DNA from: Streptomyces cyaneofuscatus
Lineage (GTDB): Bacteria > Actinomycetota > Actinomycetes > Streptomycetales > Streptomycetaceae
DNA: 64,000 bases
Direction: 5' to 3'
Assembly (NCBI RefSeq): GCF_000718135.1
Contig: NZ_JOEM01000027.1
Location: 13,621-77,620 of the forward strand
The notes below the pieces were generated by a model, which was given only the letters and a program-made list of their open reading frames with translations, was not told the origin of the DNA and searched no databases. Positions 53,260 through 61,863 of the stretch are shown one piece after another; the first letter of the stretch is position 1, and every line of letters begins with the position of its first letter. The position numbers were made by a program, and so were the translations under genes.

Positions 53260-53304
53260 GAGCGCCCCTGGCCCGCCTCATCGCGAGGCGGACCAGGGGC
53301 GCTC
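53260..53304 (+). terminator. hairpin terminator after the symporter
   Basis: 20-base arms with a single mismatch (53260-53279 and 53285-53304) and a 5-base loop. Confidence 0.75.
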
Positions 53305-53418
53305 GCGCGTGGGCGCAGGCGCGGAGGCTCCGTACGGCGGAGGCCTGTCCGGCGCCGTACTCTTGGCCGGGGAGCAGGACCGTGGGGCGGGGAGGACGTC
53401 GGACGTGGGTGCGGTGAC

Positions 53419-54072
53419 ATGGGTGCGGTGAAGAGCAAACGGATGCCACGCGCCGTGCGTGAGCGGCAGATGATGGACGCCGCGGTGCAGACCTTCGGGC
53501 AGCGTGGCTACCGGGCCGCCTCGATGGACGAGATCGCGGAGCTGGCGGGCGTCTCCAAGCCGTTGGTCTACCTCTACCTGCACTCCAAGGAGGACCTGTT
53601 CTCCGCCTGCATCCGGCGCGAGGCGGAAGCCCTGGTGGCGGCGGTGCGGGCCGGGGTGGACCCGGAGCTGCCCGCCGACGGCCAACTCTGGTCGGGGCTG
53701 CGGGCGTTCTTCACCCACACCGCGGAGAACCCGGACGGCTGGGCGGTCCTGCACCGCCAGGCGCGTTCCCACGGGGAGCCGTTCATCAGCGAGGTCGTGG
53801 TGATGCGCGACGAGATCGTCGCGTTCGTGACGAGCCTGATCGGCGCCGCCGCCCGCGAGGCGCACCGCGACCCCGCCCTCGCGGACCGGGACGTGGCGGG
53901 CCTCGCACAGGCCTTGGTGGGCGCCGCCGAGTCGCTGGCGGGCTGGGCCAACGACACCCCGGGCGTCTCGGCGAAGGAGGCCGCGGCGACGCTGATGAAC
54001 TTCGCCTGGGCGGGCCTGGAGAACCTGATGCACGCCCGGCCGTGGCAGCCGCCGGTGGACGACGCGTCGTAG
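53419..54072 (+). CDS. TetR family transcriptional regulator
   Basis: Encodes 217 residues. The HTH (about 15-60) reads RERQMMDAAVQTFGQRGYRAASMDEIAELAGVSKPLVYLYLHSKEDLFSAC. The C-terminal ligand domain is all helical. ATG 53419. It lies next to a fatty-acid cluster whose divergent promoter (56836) carries TetR-type dyads, so it is a candidate repressor of that cluster; this is inference. Confidence 0.93.
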   Translation: MGAVKSKRMPRAVRERQMMDAAVQTFGQRGYRAASMDEIAELAGVSKPLVYLYLHSKEDLFSACIRREAEALVAAVRAGVDPELPADGQLWSGLRAFFTHTAENPDGWAVLHRQARSHGEPFISEVVVMRDEIVAFVTSLIGAAAREAHRDPALADRDVAGLAQALVGAAESLAGWANDTPGVSAKEAAATLMNFAWAGLENLMHARPWQPPVDDAS

Positions 54073-54128
54073 GAGCCCCTACGAGGGTCAGGGCGGCTGG
54101 TCGCCGTACGGGACCAGCCGTCCCGGCG

Positions 54129-54512
54129 TCAGAGCGGCTGGATCCGGGCGCGCAGGAGGCAGAACTCGTTGCCCTCCGGATCGGCCAGGACGTGCCAGCT
54201 CTCGTTCCCGGTCTGCCCGACTTCGGCGGGCCGGGCGCCGAGGGCGAGGAGCCGCTCCAGCTCGGCGTCCTGGTCGCGGTCGGTGGCGCTGACGTCGATG
54301 TGCAGCCGGACCTTCCCGGTCCGGGGCTCGTTGTTGGGGCTCAGGACGAGGGTGGGCTGCGGGCCGCCGAAGCCGGTGCCGGGCGGCCCGATCTCGATGG
54401 ACCCGTCGCTCTCCCGGCCGATCTCGACATAGCCGAGGACCTCGCTCCAGAACGCGGCGAGCAGCTCGGCGTCGGCGGCTTCGATGACCAGTTCACTGAT
54501 GCGGCATGCCAT
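54129..54512 (-). CDS. VOC family (glyoxalase-like) protein
   Basis: Encodes 127 residues. Two beta-alpha-beta-beta-beta units: ISELVIEAADAELLAAFWSEVLGY and VRLHIDVSATDRDQDAELERLLALGA, ending VLADPEGNEFCLLRA. This is the Glyoxalase_6-like subgroup common in actinomycetes. The metal ligands His (LHIDV) and Glu (GNEFCLL) are present. Reaction unknown. Confidence 0.9.
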   Translation of the reverse strand: MACRISELVIEAADAELLAAFWSEVLGYVEIGRESDGSIEIGPPGTGFGGPQPTLVLSPNNEPRTGKVRLHIDVSATDRDQDAELERLLALGARPAEVGQTGNESWHVLADPEGNEFCLLRARIQPL

Positions 54513-54576
54513 GGCGGCCAGTGTAGGAACCCGGGGCGCGAAATGGCCTGCCTCAGGAGGCGCGGGCCGGCCTGCC

Positions 54577-55464
54577 TCAGAGCGCTCGCGTCACCGTCCC
54601 CGTCAGGTGCACGCGCCCGCGCCCGCTCCGCAGGGCGAAGGCGTTCCCGGCCGGGTCGGCGGCGTACGTCACGGTGGCGGGCAGCAGGACGGGTGCCCTG
54701 AACTCGGCTCGTACGGTACGGAGTTCACCGGCGCGTTCGTCCGGCCCACCGTCCGCCTCGGCCAGGCAGCGGGCCACCGTCCACATGCCGTGCGCGATGG
54801 CCCGGGGGAAACCGAACAGGCGGGCGGTGAGCGGGTGGAGGTGGATCGGATTACGGTCGCCGGAGACGGCTCCGTACCGCCGCCCGAGATCGCCGGGCAG
54901 CCGCCACTCGGCGACGGCGGGGAGAGCGGGGGCCTGCGCCTCCTCGGCCTTCGGTCCCGCCCCGGCCTTCGGTCCCTCCTCGCCCTTCGGTCCCGCCCCG
55001 CCCTTCGTCGCGTGCCGTGAGAGATAGCCGCTGCGCGACTCCCAGACCAGCTCCCCGCCCACCCGCGCCTCGGTCACCATGGTGACCTCGGTGCCGCGCC
55101 GGTGAGCCGTCAACTCGGCTGCGTACACCGTCGGTTCGAGCGCTTCCCCCGGCTGCACCGGCCGGTGACCGGTGATCTCGATCCAGGTGTGGACGAGCCC
55201 GACGACGGGCAGCGGGAAGTCCCGCCCGGTCATCAGCCGCATGGCGAGCGGAAAGGCGAGGACATGGGGGTACGGGAGTGGGAGCGGGCCGGATTCCGGT
55301 GCCGGAAAGCCGCAGATCCTTCGGTACGCGGCCAGGGGGCCGGGGGCGGCGGGGGCGGCCGGGAGGGTGAGGCGGTCGGTGGGCAGGGTCGCGCCCGCCC
55401 GGCCTGGGTGCTTGAACGGTGAGGTGACGGCCCCGCGGACGAGGGAGGCGCTGAGGGAGGTCAT
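54577..55464 (-). CDS. MaoC-type (R)-hydratase, double hot-dog
   Basis: Encodes about 295 residues. The C-terminal hot-dog domain has the hydratase-2 motif YGAVSGDRNPIHLHPLTARLFGFPRAIAHGMW (Asp/His catalytic pair). The N-terminal half is a second, non-catalytic hot-dog (YPHVLAFPLAMRLMTGRDFPLPVVGLVH). A low-complexity (G/A)GPK linker repeat separates them. ATG 55464 has GGGAG 10 bases upstream; GTG 55473 would overlap the upstream fabG-like stop (GTGA). Hydrates enoyl-CoA/ACP. Arrangement matches mycobacterial htdX beside fabG4. Confidence 0.9.
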   Translation of the reverse strand: MTSLSASLVRGAVTSPFKHPGRAGATLPTDRLTLPAAPAAPGPLAAYRRICGFPAPESGPLPLPYPHVLAFPLAMRLMTGRDFPLPVVGLVHTWIEITGHRPVQPGEALEPTVYAAELTAHRRGTEVTMVTEARVGGELVWESRSGYLSRHATKGGAGPKGEEGPKAGAGPKAEEAQAPALPAVAEWRLPGDLGRRYGAVSGDRNPIHLHPLTARLFGFPRAIAHGMWTVARCLAEADGGPDERAGELRTVRAEFRAPVLLPATVTYAADPAGNAFALRSGRGRVHLTGTVTRAL

Positions 55465-55469
55465 CGCGC

Positions 55470-56807
55470 TCACGCTCCCAGGAGGCTCTGGCCGCAGACC
55501 CGCAGCACCTGGCCGTTGACGGCGGTGGAGTCGGGCTGCGCGAACCAGGCGACGGCCTCGGCGACATCGACCGGAAGGCCGCCCTGGGAAAGGGAGTTCA
55601 TGCGGCGGCCCGCCTCGCGGATGAAGAGCGGAACGGCGGCCGTCATCTTCGTCTCGATGAAGCCTGGCGCCACCGCGTTGACCGTGACGCCGTGGTCGGC
55701 GGCGGCGCGCGGCCCGAGCGAGCGGACGAGCCCGATGATCCCGGCCTTGCTCGCCGCGTAGTTGGTCTGCCCGGTGTTGCCGGCGATGCCCGCGATGGAG
55801 GCGGTGGCGACGATCCGGCCGCCGCGCGTGATGGTGCCCGACTTGAGGAGCTCGTCGGTGGTGCGGAGCACGCTGTCCAGGTTGACCTCGATCACCGACG
55901 CCCAGCGGTCGGCCGGCATGTTGGCGAGGCGGCGGTCGCGGGTGATGCCCGCGTTGTGGACGAGGACGCCGAGCCCGTCCGGTGCGGCCGCGGCGATGCG
56001 GTCGGCTGCGTCGGGTGCGGTGATGTCCAAGGGGAGGGCGGTGGCGCCGAGCCGGTCGGCGGTACGTTCCAGCTCCTCGCGGGCTCCCGGTACGTCCAGG
56101 GCGATGACCCGGGCCCCGTCGCGGGCGAGCACCGAGGCGACGGCGGCGCCGATGCCCCGGGCGGCCCCGGTGACCAGGGCGGTGCGGCCGGTGAGGGGGG
56201 CGGCAGGGTCGGCGACGGGATCGGGTGCGGCGCCGGAGTCGGGGGCGGTGGAGGTCAGCTCGATGACCTGGCCGCTGACGTAGGCGGAGCGGGGCGAGAG
56301 CAGGAAGCGCAGGGTGGACCCGGCGGCGTGGGCGTTCGCTCCGCCCGGAATCCGTACGAGCTGGGCGGTGGAGCCGCGCCCGATCTCCTTGCCCAGCGAC
56401 CGGACGAACCCTTCCAACGCCTGCTGGGCGGCGGCCTGGTGGTGGTCGTCGGGCGACGGCACCGTACCGAGGACGACGATCCGCCCGCCCGGCGCGAGGG
56501 AGCGGACGACGGGGTGCAGGGCGGCGTGGACGTCCCCGAGCCCGGCGGCGGTGGCGACCCCGGTGGCGTCGAGGACGATCGCGGCGGGGCGGTCGGTGCG
56601 GCTGGCAACCGGGAGCCCTGAAGCCCTCAGGGTTTCCGCCACCCCTATGACCGCCGGTGTCCCCGCGGTCAGGTGCAGCAGCGGCCCGTCCAGGTGCGGG
56701 GTCTCCAGGGTCCAGCGGCGCAGCGGGGCGGGCTGCGGGAGGCCGAGGCGGCGGGTGAGGAAGCGGCCGGGTGCTGTGCCGGTGAGGTGCAGATAGCGAT
56801 CGGCCAT
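55470..56807 (-). CDS. high-molecular-weight 3-oxoacyl-ACP/CoA reductase (FabG4-like)
   Basis: Encodes 445 residues. The N-terminal 200 form a flavodoxin/Rossmann-like non-catalytic domain. The C-terminal SDR domain starts ALVTGAARGIGAAVASVLA near 210, with NAGITRDRRLANM, catalytic Ser/Tyr/Lys in TASIAGIAGNTGQTNYAASKAG, and PGFIETKMTAAVP. This two-domain form matches mycobacterial FabG4, which uses CoA-linked substrates. It is divergent from the thiolase gene across an operator-like region and is followed closely by the MaoC gene. Confidence 0.93.
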   Translation of the reverse strand: MADRYLHLTGTAPGRFLTRRLGLPQPAPLRRWTLETPHLDGPLLHLTAGTPAVIGVAETLRASGLPVASRTDRPAAIVLDATGVATAAGLGDVHAALHPVVRSLAPGGRIVVLGTVPSPDDHHQAAAQQALEGFVRSLGKEIGRGSTAQLVRIPGGANAHAAGSTLRFLLSPRSAYVSGQVIELTSTAPDSGAAPDPVADPAAPLTGRTALVTGAARGIGAAVASVLARDGARVIALDVPGAREELERTADRLGATALPLDITAPDAADRIAAAAPDGLGVLVHNAGITRDRRLANMPADRWASVIEVNLDSVLRTTDELLKSGTITRGGRIVATASIAGIAGNTGQTNYAASKAGIIGLVRSLGPRAAADHGVTVNAVAPGFIETKMTAAVPLFIREAGRRMNSLSQGGLPVDVAEAVAWFAQPDSTAVNGQVLRVCGQSLLGA

Positions 56808-56835
56808 TGTCCTGACTCCCTGCTCGGTCGTAGAT

Positions 56836-56865
56836 TTACTCCAGAGTAAGGTTACTTAAGAGTCA
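56836..56865. promoter_or_regulatory. twin TTACT-type dyads in the fabG4/thiolase divergent promoter
   Basis: TTACTC-CA-GAGTAA (56836-56849) is a perfect dyad. Sixteen bases on, TTACTTAAGAGTCA (56852-56865) is a one-mismatch copy. They lie 29-60 bp before the fabG4-like start, in the only A/T-rich stretch of the region, and look like tandem sites for a TetR-type regulator. Confidence 0.6.
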
Positions 56866-56931
56866 GGAGCTGGTCGAGATGAACGATCCCGGACGGGTGA
56901 TTCCCGTACGCACGGCCCCCGGACCGACTCC

Positions 56932-58194
56932 ATGAACATCCCCGCCCCCCGCCGCGTCGCGGTCATCGGCGGCAGCCGTACTCCCTTTGCCCGCTCGGAC
57001 GGCCCGTACGCGACCGCCTCCAACCAGGACCTGCTGACGGCCGCGCTCGGCGGCCTGGTGGAGCGGTACGGCCTGGCCGGGGAGCGGGTGGGGGAGTTCG
57101 TGGCGGGCGCGGTCCTCAAGCACAGCCGGGACTTCAACCTGGCCCGCGAGACCGTCCTCGGCTCGGCGCTGGACCCGCGCACACCGGCGTACGACATCCA
57201 GCAGGCCTGCGGTACGGGCCTCCAGGCCGTGATCGCCGCCGCCAACAAGATCGCCCTGGGTGCCGTGGACTCGGCCGTCGCGGGCGGCTCCGACACCACG
57301 AGCGACGCCCCGCTCGGCGTCAACGACGACCTGCGCCGCATCCTGCTCGCCGCCCGCCGCGCGAGGACGACGCCCGCCCGCCTCAAGGCCCTGTCCGCCG
57401 TACGCCCCCGCCACCTGGTCCCGGACATCCCGCGCAACGCCGAGCCGCGCACCGGCCTGTCCATGGGCGAGCACGCGGCCCGTACCGCCTGCCGCTGGGC
57501 GGTGACCCGCGAGGACCAGGACCGGCTGGCCGCCACGAGCCACCAGCGCCTGGCGGCGGCATACGAACGCGGCTTCCTGGACGACCTCGTCGTCCCGTAC
57601 CGGGGACTGACCCGCGACCAGAACCTCCGCCCCACCTCCACGCCCGAGCAACTCGCCAAGCTGAAACCGGTGTTCGGCACGGACGACCCGGCGACCGCGA
57701 CGATGACGGCGGGCAACTCGACCCCCCTCACGGACGGCGCGGCGACGGTCCTCCTGGCGAGCGAGGAGTGGGCGCGGGAGCGCGGCTTCGAGCCCCTGGC
57801 CTACCTCACCCTCTACGAGACGGCGGCGGTGGACCACGTCGACGGCGACGACGGCCTCCTCATGGCCCCGGCGTACGCGGTGCCGCGCCTGCTGGAGCGA
57901 GCTGGCCTGGGCATCGAGGACTTCGACCTGTACGAGATCCATGAGGCGTTCGCCTCCCAGGTGCTGGCCACCCTCGCCGCCTGGGAGAAGCAGGGGCTGT
58001 CCCCGCTGGACCGGACCCGCCTGAACGTGGCCGGGTCCTCGCTGGCGACGGGCCACCCGTTCGCCGCCACGGGCGCGAGGATCGTCGCAACGCTGGCCAA
58101 GCTGCTCGCGGAACGGGAGGCCCCGGGACGGGGGCTGATCTCGGTCTGCGCGGCGGGCGGCCAGGGCGTGACGGCCATCCTGGAACGCCCGTAA
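56932..58194 (+). CDS. acetyl-CoA C-acyltransferase (thiolase)
   Basis: Encodes 420 residues. Nucleophilic Cys in YDIQQACGTGLQAVIAA near residue 90, His in EIHEAFASQVLATL (NEAF-type), GHPFAATGAR, and the second catalytic Cys in ISVCAAGGQGVTAIL at the C-terminus. It cleaves or condenses acyl-CoA chains. It is divergent from the fabG4-like gene and about 75 bp before fadD on the same strand. Closest arrangement known to me is mycobacterial fadA2. Confidence 0.94.
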   Translation: MNIPAPRRVAVIGGSRTPFARSDGPYATASNQDLLTAALGGLVERYGLAGERVGEFVAGAVLKHSRDFNLARETVLGSALDPRTPAYDIQQACGTGLQAVIAAANKIALGAVDSAVAGGSDTTSDAPLGVNDDLRRILLAARRARTTPARLKALSAVRPRHLVPDIPRNAEPRTGLSMGEHAARTACRWAVTREDQDRLAATSHQRLAAAYERGFLDDLVVPYRGLTRDQNLRPTSTPEQLAKLKPVFGTDDPATATMTAGNSTPLTDGAATVLLASEEWARERGFEPLAYLTLYETAAVDHVDGDDGLLMAPAYAVPRLLERAGLGIEDFDLYEIHEAFASQVLATLAAWEKQGLSPLDRTRLNVAGSSLATGHPFAATGARIVATLAKLLAEREAPGRGLISVCAAGGQGVTAILERP

Positions 58195-58268
58195 GGACTT
58201 TGGTGATCTGCCGGACGGACGACCCGGCGACGAAGACCCGCCCGACCCCCGCCACTGAGGAGCCGCAC

Positions 58269-60188
58269 GTGTCAACGCCTTCATCCGCCCCGACATCCGC
58301 CCCCACGCCCACCCTGGTGGAACCCACGAAGAAGAGGAGCCCGGACGGCCGGGTCCAGGAGGTCTCCGTACCGGCGTTCGCGCCCCCGGTCCTGCGGGGT
58401 TCGCTGGCGGAGATCCCGTTCGACAACGCCCGCGAGGCCCCGGCGGAGGCGGTGCTGAGCCGCAAGGACGCCGACGCCACCTGGCACGACGTGACCGCCG
58501 CCGAGTTCGCCGCCGAGGTGCTGGCGGTGGCGAAGGGCCTGATGGCGGAGGGGCTGCGGGCGGGGGACCGGGTCGCGATCATGGCCCGTACGACGTACGA
58601 GTGGACGCTGCTGGACTTCGCGGCCTGGGCGGCCGGCCTGGTGACGGTCCCCATCTACCCCACCTCCTCCGCCTTCCAGGCCCGCTGGATCCTCCAGGAC
58701 TCGGGCGCGGTGGCGTGCGCGGTGGAGACGAAGGAGCAGGGCCGCCTGATCAGCCAGGAGCGCAAGCAGCTGGGCGACCTGGCGCACCTGTGGCAGTTCG
58801 ACACGGGGGCGATCGGCCACCTCAAGTCGCTGGGGAAGCACATCCCCGACGAGGCGGTGTCGGCCCGCCGCGCAACGTTGGAACCGGACACCCCCGCCAC
58901 GCTCATCTACACCTCGGGCACGACGGGCCGCCCGAAGGGCTGTGTCCTCACCCACGGCAACTTCTTCGCCGAGGTGGACAACGCGATCGAGCTTCTCCAC
59001 CCGGTCTTCAAGTCGGTCTCGAAGGACCCGGCCTCCACTCTCCTCTTCCTCCCCCTCTCCCACGTCTTCGGGAGGATGGTGGCGATCGGCTGCATGAGGG
59101 CGCGAGTCCGCCTGGGCCACGCCCCCTCCATCCAGACGGAGGACCTCCTGGCCGACCTGGCGGGCTTTCGCCCCACCTTCCTCCTCGCCATCCCGTACGT
59201 ACTGGAGAAGGTCTACAACACGGGCCGGGCGACGGCCGAGAAGATGGGCCGGGCGTCGTCGTTCGACCGCGCGGCCCGTATCGCGCAGCGCTACGGCAAG
59301 GCGGTCGAGGCCGCCGAACACGGCACGGGCCCCGGCCCGGGCCTCGGCCTGCGCGCGGCCCGCGCCCTGTACGACCCCCTGGTCTACCGCCGGATCCGGG
59401 CGGCGCTGGGCGGCAAGGTCCGGTACGTGATCTGCGGCGGCTCCCCGCTGGGCCGCCGGCTCGCCTCCTTCTACGAGGGCGCGGGCATCGGCATCTTCGA
59501 GGGGTACGGCCTGACGGAGACGACGGCGGCCCACACGGTGACCCCGCCCCTCAAACCCCGCCTGGGCACGGTGGGTTGGCCGCTGCCCGGTACGTCGGTA
59601 CGCATCGCGGACGACGGCGAGGTGCTGCTGCGGGGCGGGCAGGTGTTCCGGGGCTACTGGGACACGGAACGCGCGGAGCCGGTCCCGTACCTCCTGGACG
59701 GCGACTGGTTCCCGACGGGCGACCTGGGCGCGCTGGACGAGGACGGCTACCTGACGATCACGGGCCGCAAGAAGGACATCATCATCACGTCGGGCGGCAA
59801 GAACGTCACCCCCGCCCCCTTGGAGGACTGGCTCCGCGCGCACCCCTTGGTCAGCCAGTGCATGGTGGTCGGCGACAACCGCTCGTACATCACGGCCCTG
59901 ATCACCCTGGAGCCGGACGGCCTCCAGCACTGGCGCCAGATGGTGAAGAAACAGGACGTGCCGCTACGGGAGTTGGTCGACGACGAGGAGCTGCGCACAT
60001 CGCTCCAGAAGGCGGTGGACGAGGCGAACCGCCTGGTGTCGAGGGCGGAGTCGATCCGGAAGTTCGTGGTGCTGCCGGTGGACTTCACGGAGGAGCGGGG
60101 GCACTTGACGCCGTCGCTGAAGCTGAAGCGGGACGCGATCGCGCGGGACTTCGCGGGGGAGATCGAGGGGCTGTACCGGCGGCGGTGA
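58269..60188 (+). CDS. long-chain fatty acid-CoA ligase (AMP-binding, FadD-type)
   Basis: Encodes 639 residues. Adenylation motifs are TLIYTSGTTGRPKGCVLTHGN (P-loop, near 210), GYGLTETTAAHTVTP, and LDGDWFPTGDLGALDEDGYLTITGRKKDIIITSGGKNVTPAPLE, which holds hinge and C-terminal Lys region. It matches the long-chain subgroup (FadD15-like). GTG 58269 has GAGGAG 6 bases upstream; the frame is open back to 58200. It activates fatty acids for the thiolase/MaoC/FabG4 cycle next to it. Confidence 0.94.
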   Translation: MSTPSSAPTSAPTPTLVEPTKKRSPDGRVQEVSVPAFAPPVLRGSLAEIPFDNAREAPAEAVLSRKDADATWHDVTAAEFAAEVLAVAKGLMAEGLRAGDRVAIMARTTYEWTLLDFAAWAAGLVTVPIYPTSSAFQARWILQDSGAVACAVETKEQGRLISQERKQLGDLAHLWQFDTGAIGHLKSLGKHIPDEAVSARRATLEPDTPATLIYTSGTTGRPKGCVLTHGNFFAEVDNAIELLHPVFKSVSKDPASTLLFLPLSHVFGRMVAIGCMRARVRLGHAPSIQTEDLLADLAGFRPTFLLAIPYVLEKVYNTGRATAEKMGRASSFDRAARIAQRYGKAVEAAEHGTGPGPGLGLRAARALYDPLVYRRIRAALGGKVRYVICGGSPLGRRLASFYEGAGIGIFEGYGLTETTAAHTVTPPLKPRLGTVGWPLPGTSVRIADDGEVLLRGGQVFRGYWDTERAEPVPYLLDGDWFPTGDLGALDEDGYLTITGRKKDIIITSGGKNVTPAPLEDWLRAHPLVSQCMVVGDNRSYITALITLEPDGLQHWRQMVKKQDVPLRELVDDEELRTSLQKAVDEANRLVSRAESIRKFVVLPVDFTEERGHLTPSLKLKRDAIARDFAGEIEGLYRRR

Positions 60189-60264
60189 GGTGCCGAGGTG
60201 CCTTGATCGTGAGCCAGGCGCGCTGATCACGAGCGGTGTTCGCGTGGCTGCCGCGTCCATCGCC

Positions 60265-61863
60265 TCACGCATGCTTGAAGCCCTGAGCCCGCATCGTGCG
60301 GTCGAGGTGCCAGAACGTCTTGTCGATGGCGTGGCGCGGAAAGGTGAGGGTGTGGGGGGTGATGGCTGCGGGGATGAACTCGCAGCCCTCCTCGGCCAGT
60401 ACCAGGACGCGATCGAAGCCGCAGCGCCCCTGGAAGAGTCCGATCTCATGGATGACGTTCTGGCGGGCGACGCGGTGTCCTTCGCTGGTGGCGTCCTCGG
60501 CGGTCAGCACGCAGATGGCGAAGTCGCACCGCTGAAGGTAGTCGCCGAGTGCCTCGGTGACCGGGCGGCTGCCCCAGGCGTCCGACTCGAAGGAGTAGAC
60601 CGGTACGCCGAAGCGCTGCTCGACGAATGCCTTCACCGCCAGCCATTCCGGGTTTCTGCCGTGAGCGACGAACACGCCGCCGGGGAGCGCGGCGGTGCGC
60701 CGGGCCGCGTCCACCGACCGGATGAAGTCGGCCGTCACTTGCGCCAGTTGAGCGTGCCCGTGGCTACCGACGTAGCGCAGTTTGTGACGGGCCAGGGTCA
60801 TACCGAGGATGGCTCCCAGCTCGATCTGCAGGCGGTCACCGGTGAGGACGGCGAGCAGCCCCGCCGCGAAGACGTCGCCTGCCCCGGTGGCGTCCTCGAT
60901 CTGGTCGTCGGCGAGCACGGCCTGCGGGTAGAAGCTGCCCAGGGCCTTGCCCGTTTCCCGGCGCCAGGTCTGGATACCGGTGCGGCGCTTGACCACGATC
61001 ACGCTGCGGTCACCGGCCACATGTTCCAGCAGCCGTGCGGCGATGTCCTCGTCGGAGTCCGCGGGTGCCCGTTGGCCCAGTTCGCGGAACTCGCGGTGAT
61101 TCAGGAGCAGATAGTCGGCCAGAGCCACCATGCCCCGCACCTCGGGCGTCGGCGAGAGGCTCCACACGTGACCAGGATCGAAGCTGATCCGCGTCGAGGG
61201 GTTGACCCTCTTCACCTCGTGGAGCAGGGCCAGCAGCGTCCCGGGGGTGCGCTCGTCGAGGAAGGAGGTGACATGGACGACCCGCGCGGAGGCCAGATAG
61301 CGGACGAGGTCGTCGAAGGAGCGCTCAAGGTGGTCCGCCATCGCGGCGTTCGCGCCCGCATGGGTGAGCAAGGTGCGCTCACCGTCCTCGGTGAAGGAGA
61401 AACACACTCCGCACAGGCGCGTGTCGTCGGGGAAGACCATCCGGTGATCGACGCCCATGGCCTCCAGATGTGCGAGAGCTGACAGGCCTGGGCCTGGGAC
61501 CCGGCCGGCGACTCCCACATAGCCCAGACGCAGGTCGAGCTGGAGTTGCGCGAGGGTGTTGATCGCGTTGAACGCGGAACCGCCCAGAGCGGTCTGGAGC
61601 GACGCGGCATCCGTCGCCTCCAGCGCCGCGTACACGATGTGCTCGTCCACCGCGGTCTCGGTTCCCCACTCGGGCACCGGCCGGCCCTCGTCCAGGAGGC
61701 CGACGATGCGGGTGCTCAAAGCGGCCCCGGAGCCGGCTTCCTGCGCGGCGGCGCGGGAGGCGCTGGTGATGTAGTCGAGGTTGAGCGCACCGATCCCGAC
61801 CACATCCAGAGCGAAATCGGAGGCGGGCTTTTCCGGTCGATCCGCGCTCAGATCAGTGGTCAT
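60265..61863 (-). CDS. PfkB-family kinase fused to a TIR-like nucleotide-binding domain (intact copy)
   Basis: About 532 residues. Positions below count from the upstream alternative start GTG 61875. Residues 23-390 are a ribokinase-type PfkB kinase: GIGALNLD (27-34), GGSAFNAINTLAQL, SFDPGHVW, and the catalytic motif DATGAGDVFAAGLL with GAGD at 331-334. Residues 400-530 match the TIR-like domain (PF10137 type) of prokaryotic STING/Cap12 effectors: GVFVAHGRNPEWLAVKAFVE, YSFES, FAICVLTAED, and RQNVIHEIGLFQGRCGFDRV with conserved Glu477, then EEGCEF. ATG 61863 is chosen; it overlaps the upstream paralogue by 11 bases, so the two are co-translated. Likely a sensor kinase-fold joined to an NAD-binding or NAD-cleaving effector. 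I know of no described system of this make-up. Confidence 0.88.
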   Translation of the reverse strand: MTTDLSADRPEKPASDFALDVVGIGALNLDYITSASRAAAQEAGSGAALSTRIVGLLDEGRPVPEWGTETAVDEHIVYAALEATDAASLQTALGGSAFNAINTLAQLQLDLRLGYVGVAGRVPGPGLSALAHLEAMGVDHRMVFPDDTRLCGVCFSFTEDGERTLLTHAGANAAMADHLERSFDDLVRYLASARVVHVTSFLDERTPGTLLALLHEVKRVNPSTRISFDPGHVWSLSPTPEVRGMVALADYLLLNHREFRELGQRAPADSDEDIAARLLEHVAGDRSVIVVKRRTGIQTWRRETGKALGSFYPQAVLADDQIEDATGAGDVFAAGLLAVLTGDRLQIELGAILGMTLARHKLRYVGSHGHAQLAQVTADFIRSVDAARRTAALPGGVFVAHGRNPEWLAVKAFVEQRFGVPVYSFESDAWGSRPVTEALGDYLQRCDFAICVLTAEDATSEGHRVARQNVIHEIGLFQGRCGFDRVLVLAEEGCEFIPAAITPHTLTFPRHAIDKTFWHLDRTMRAQGFKHA

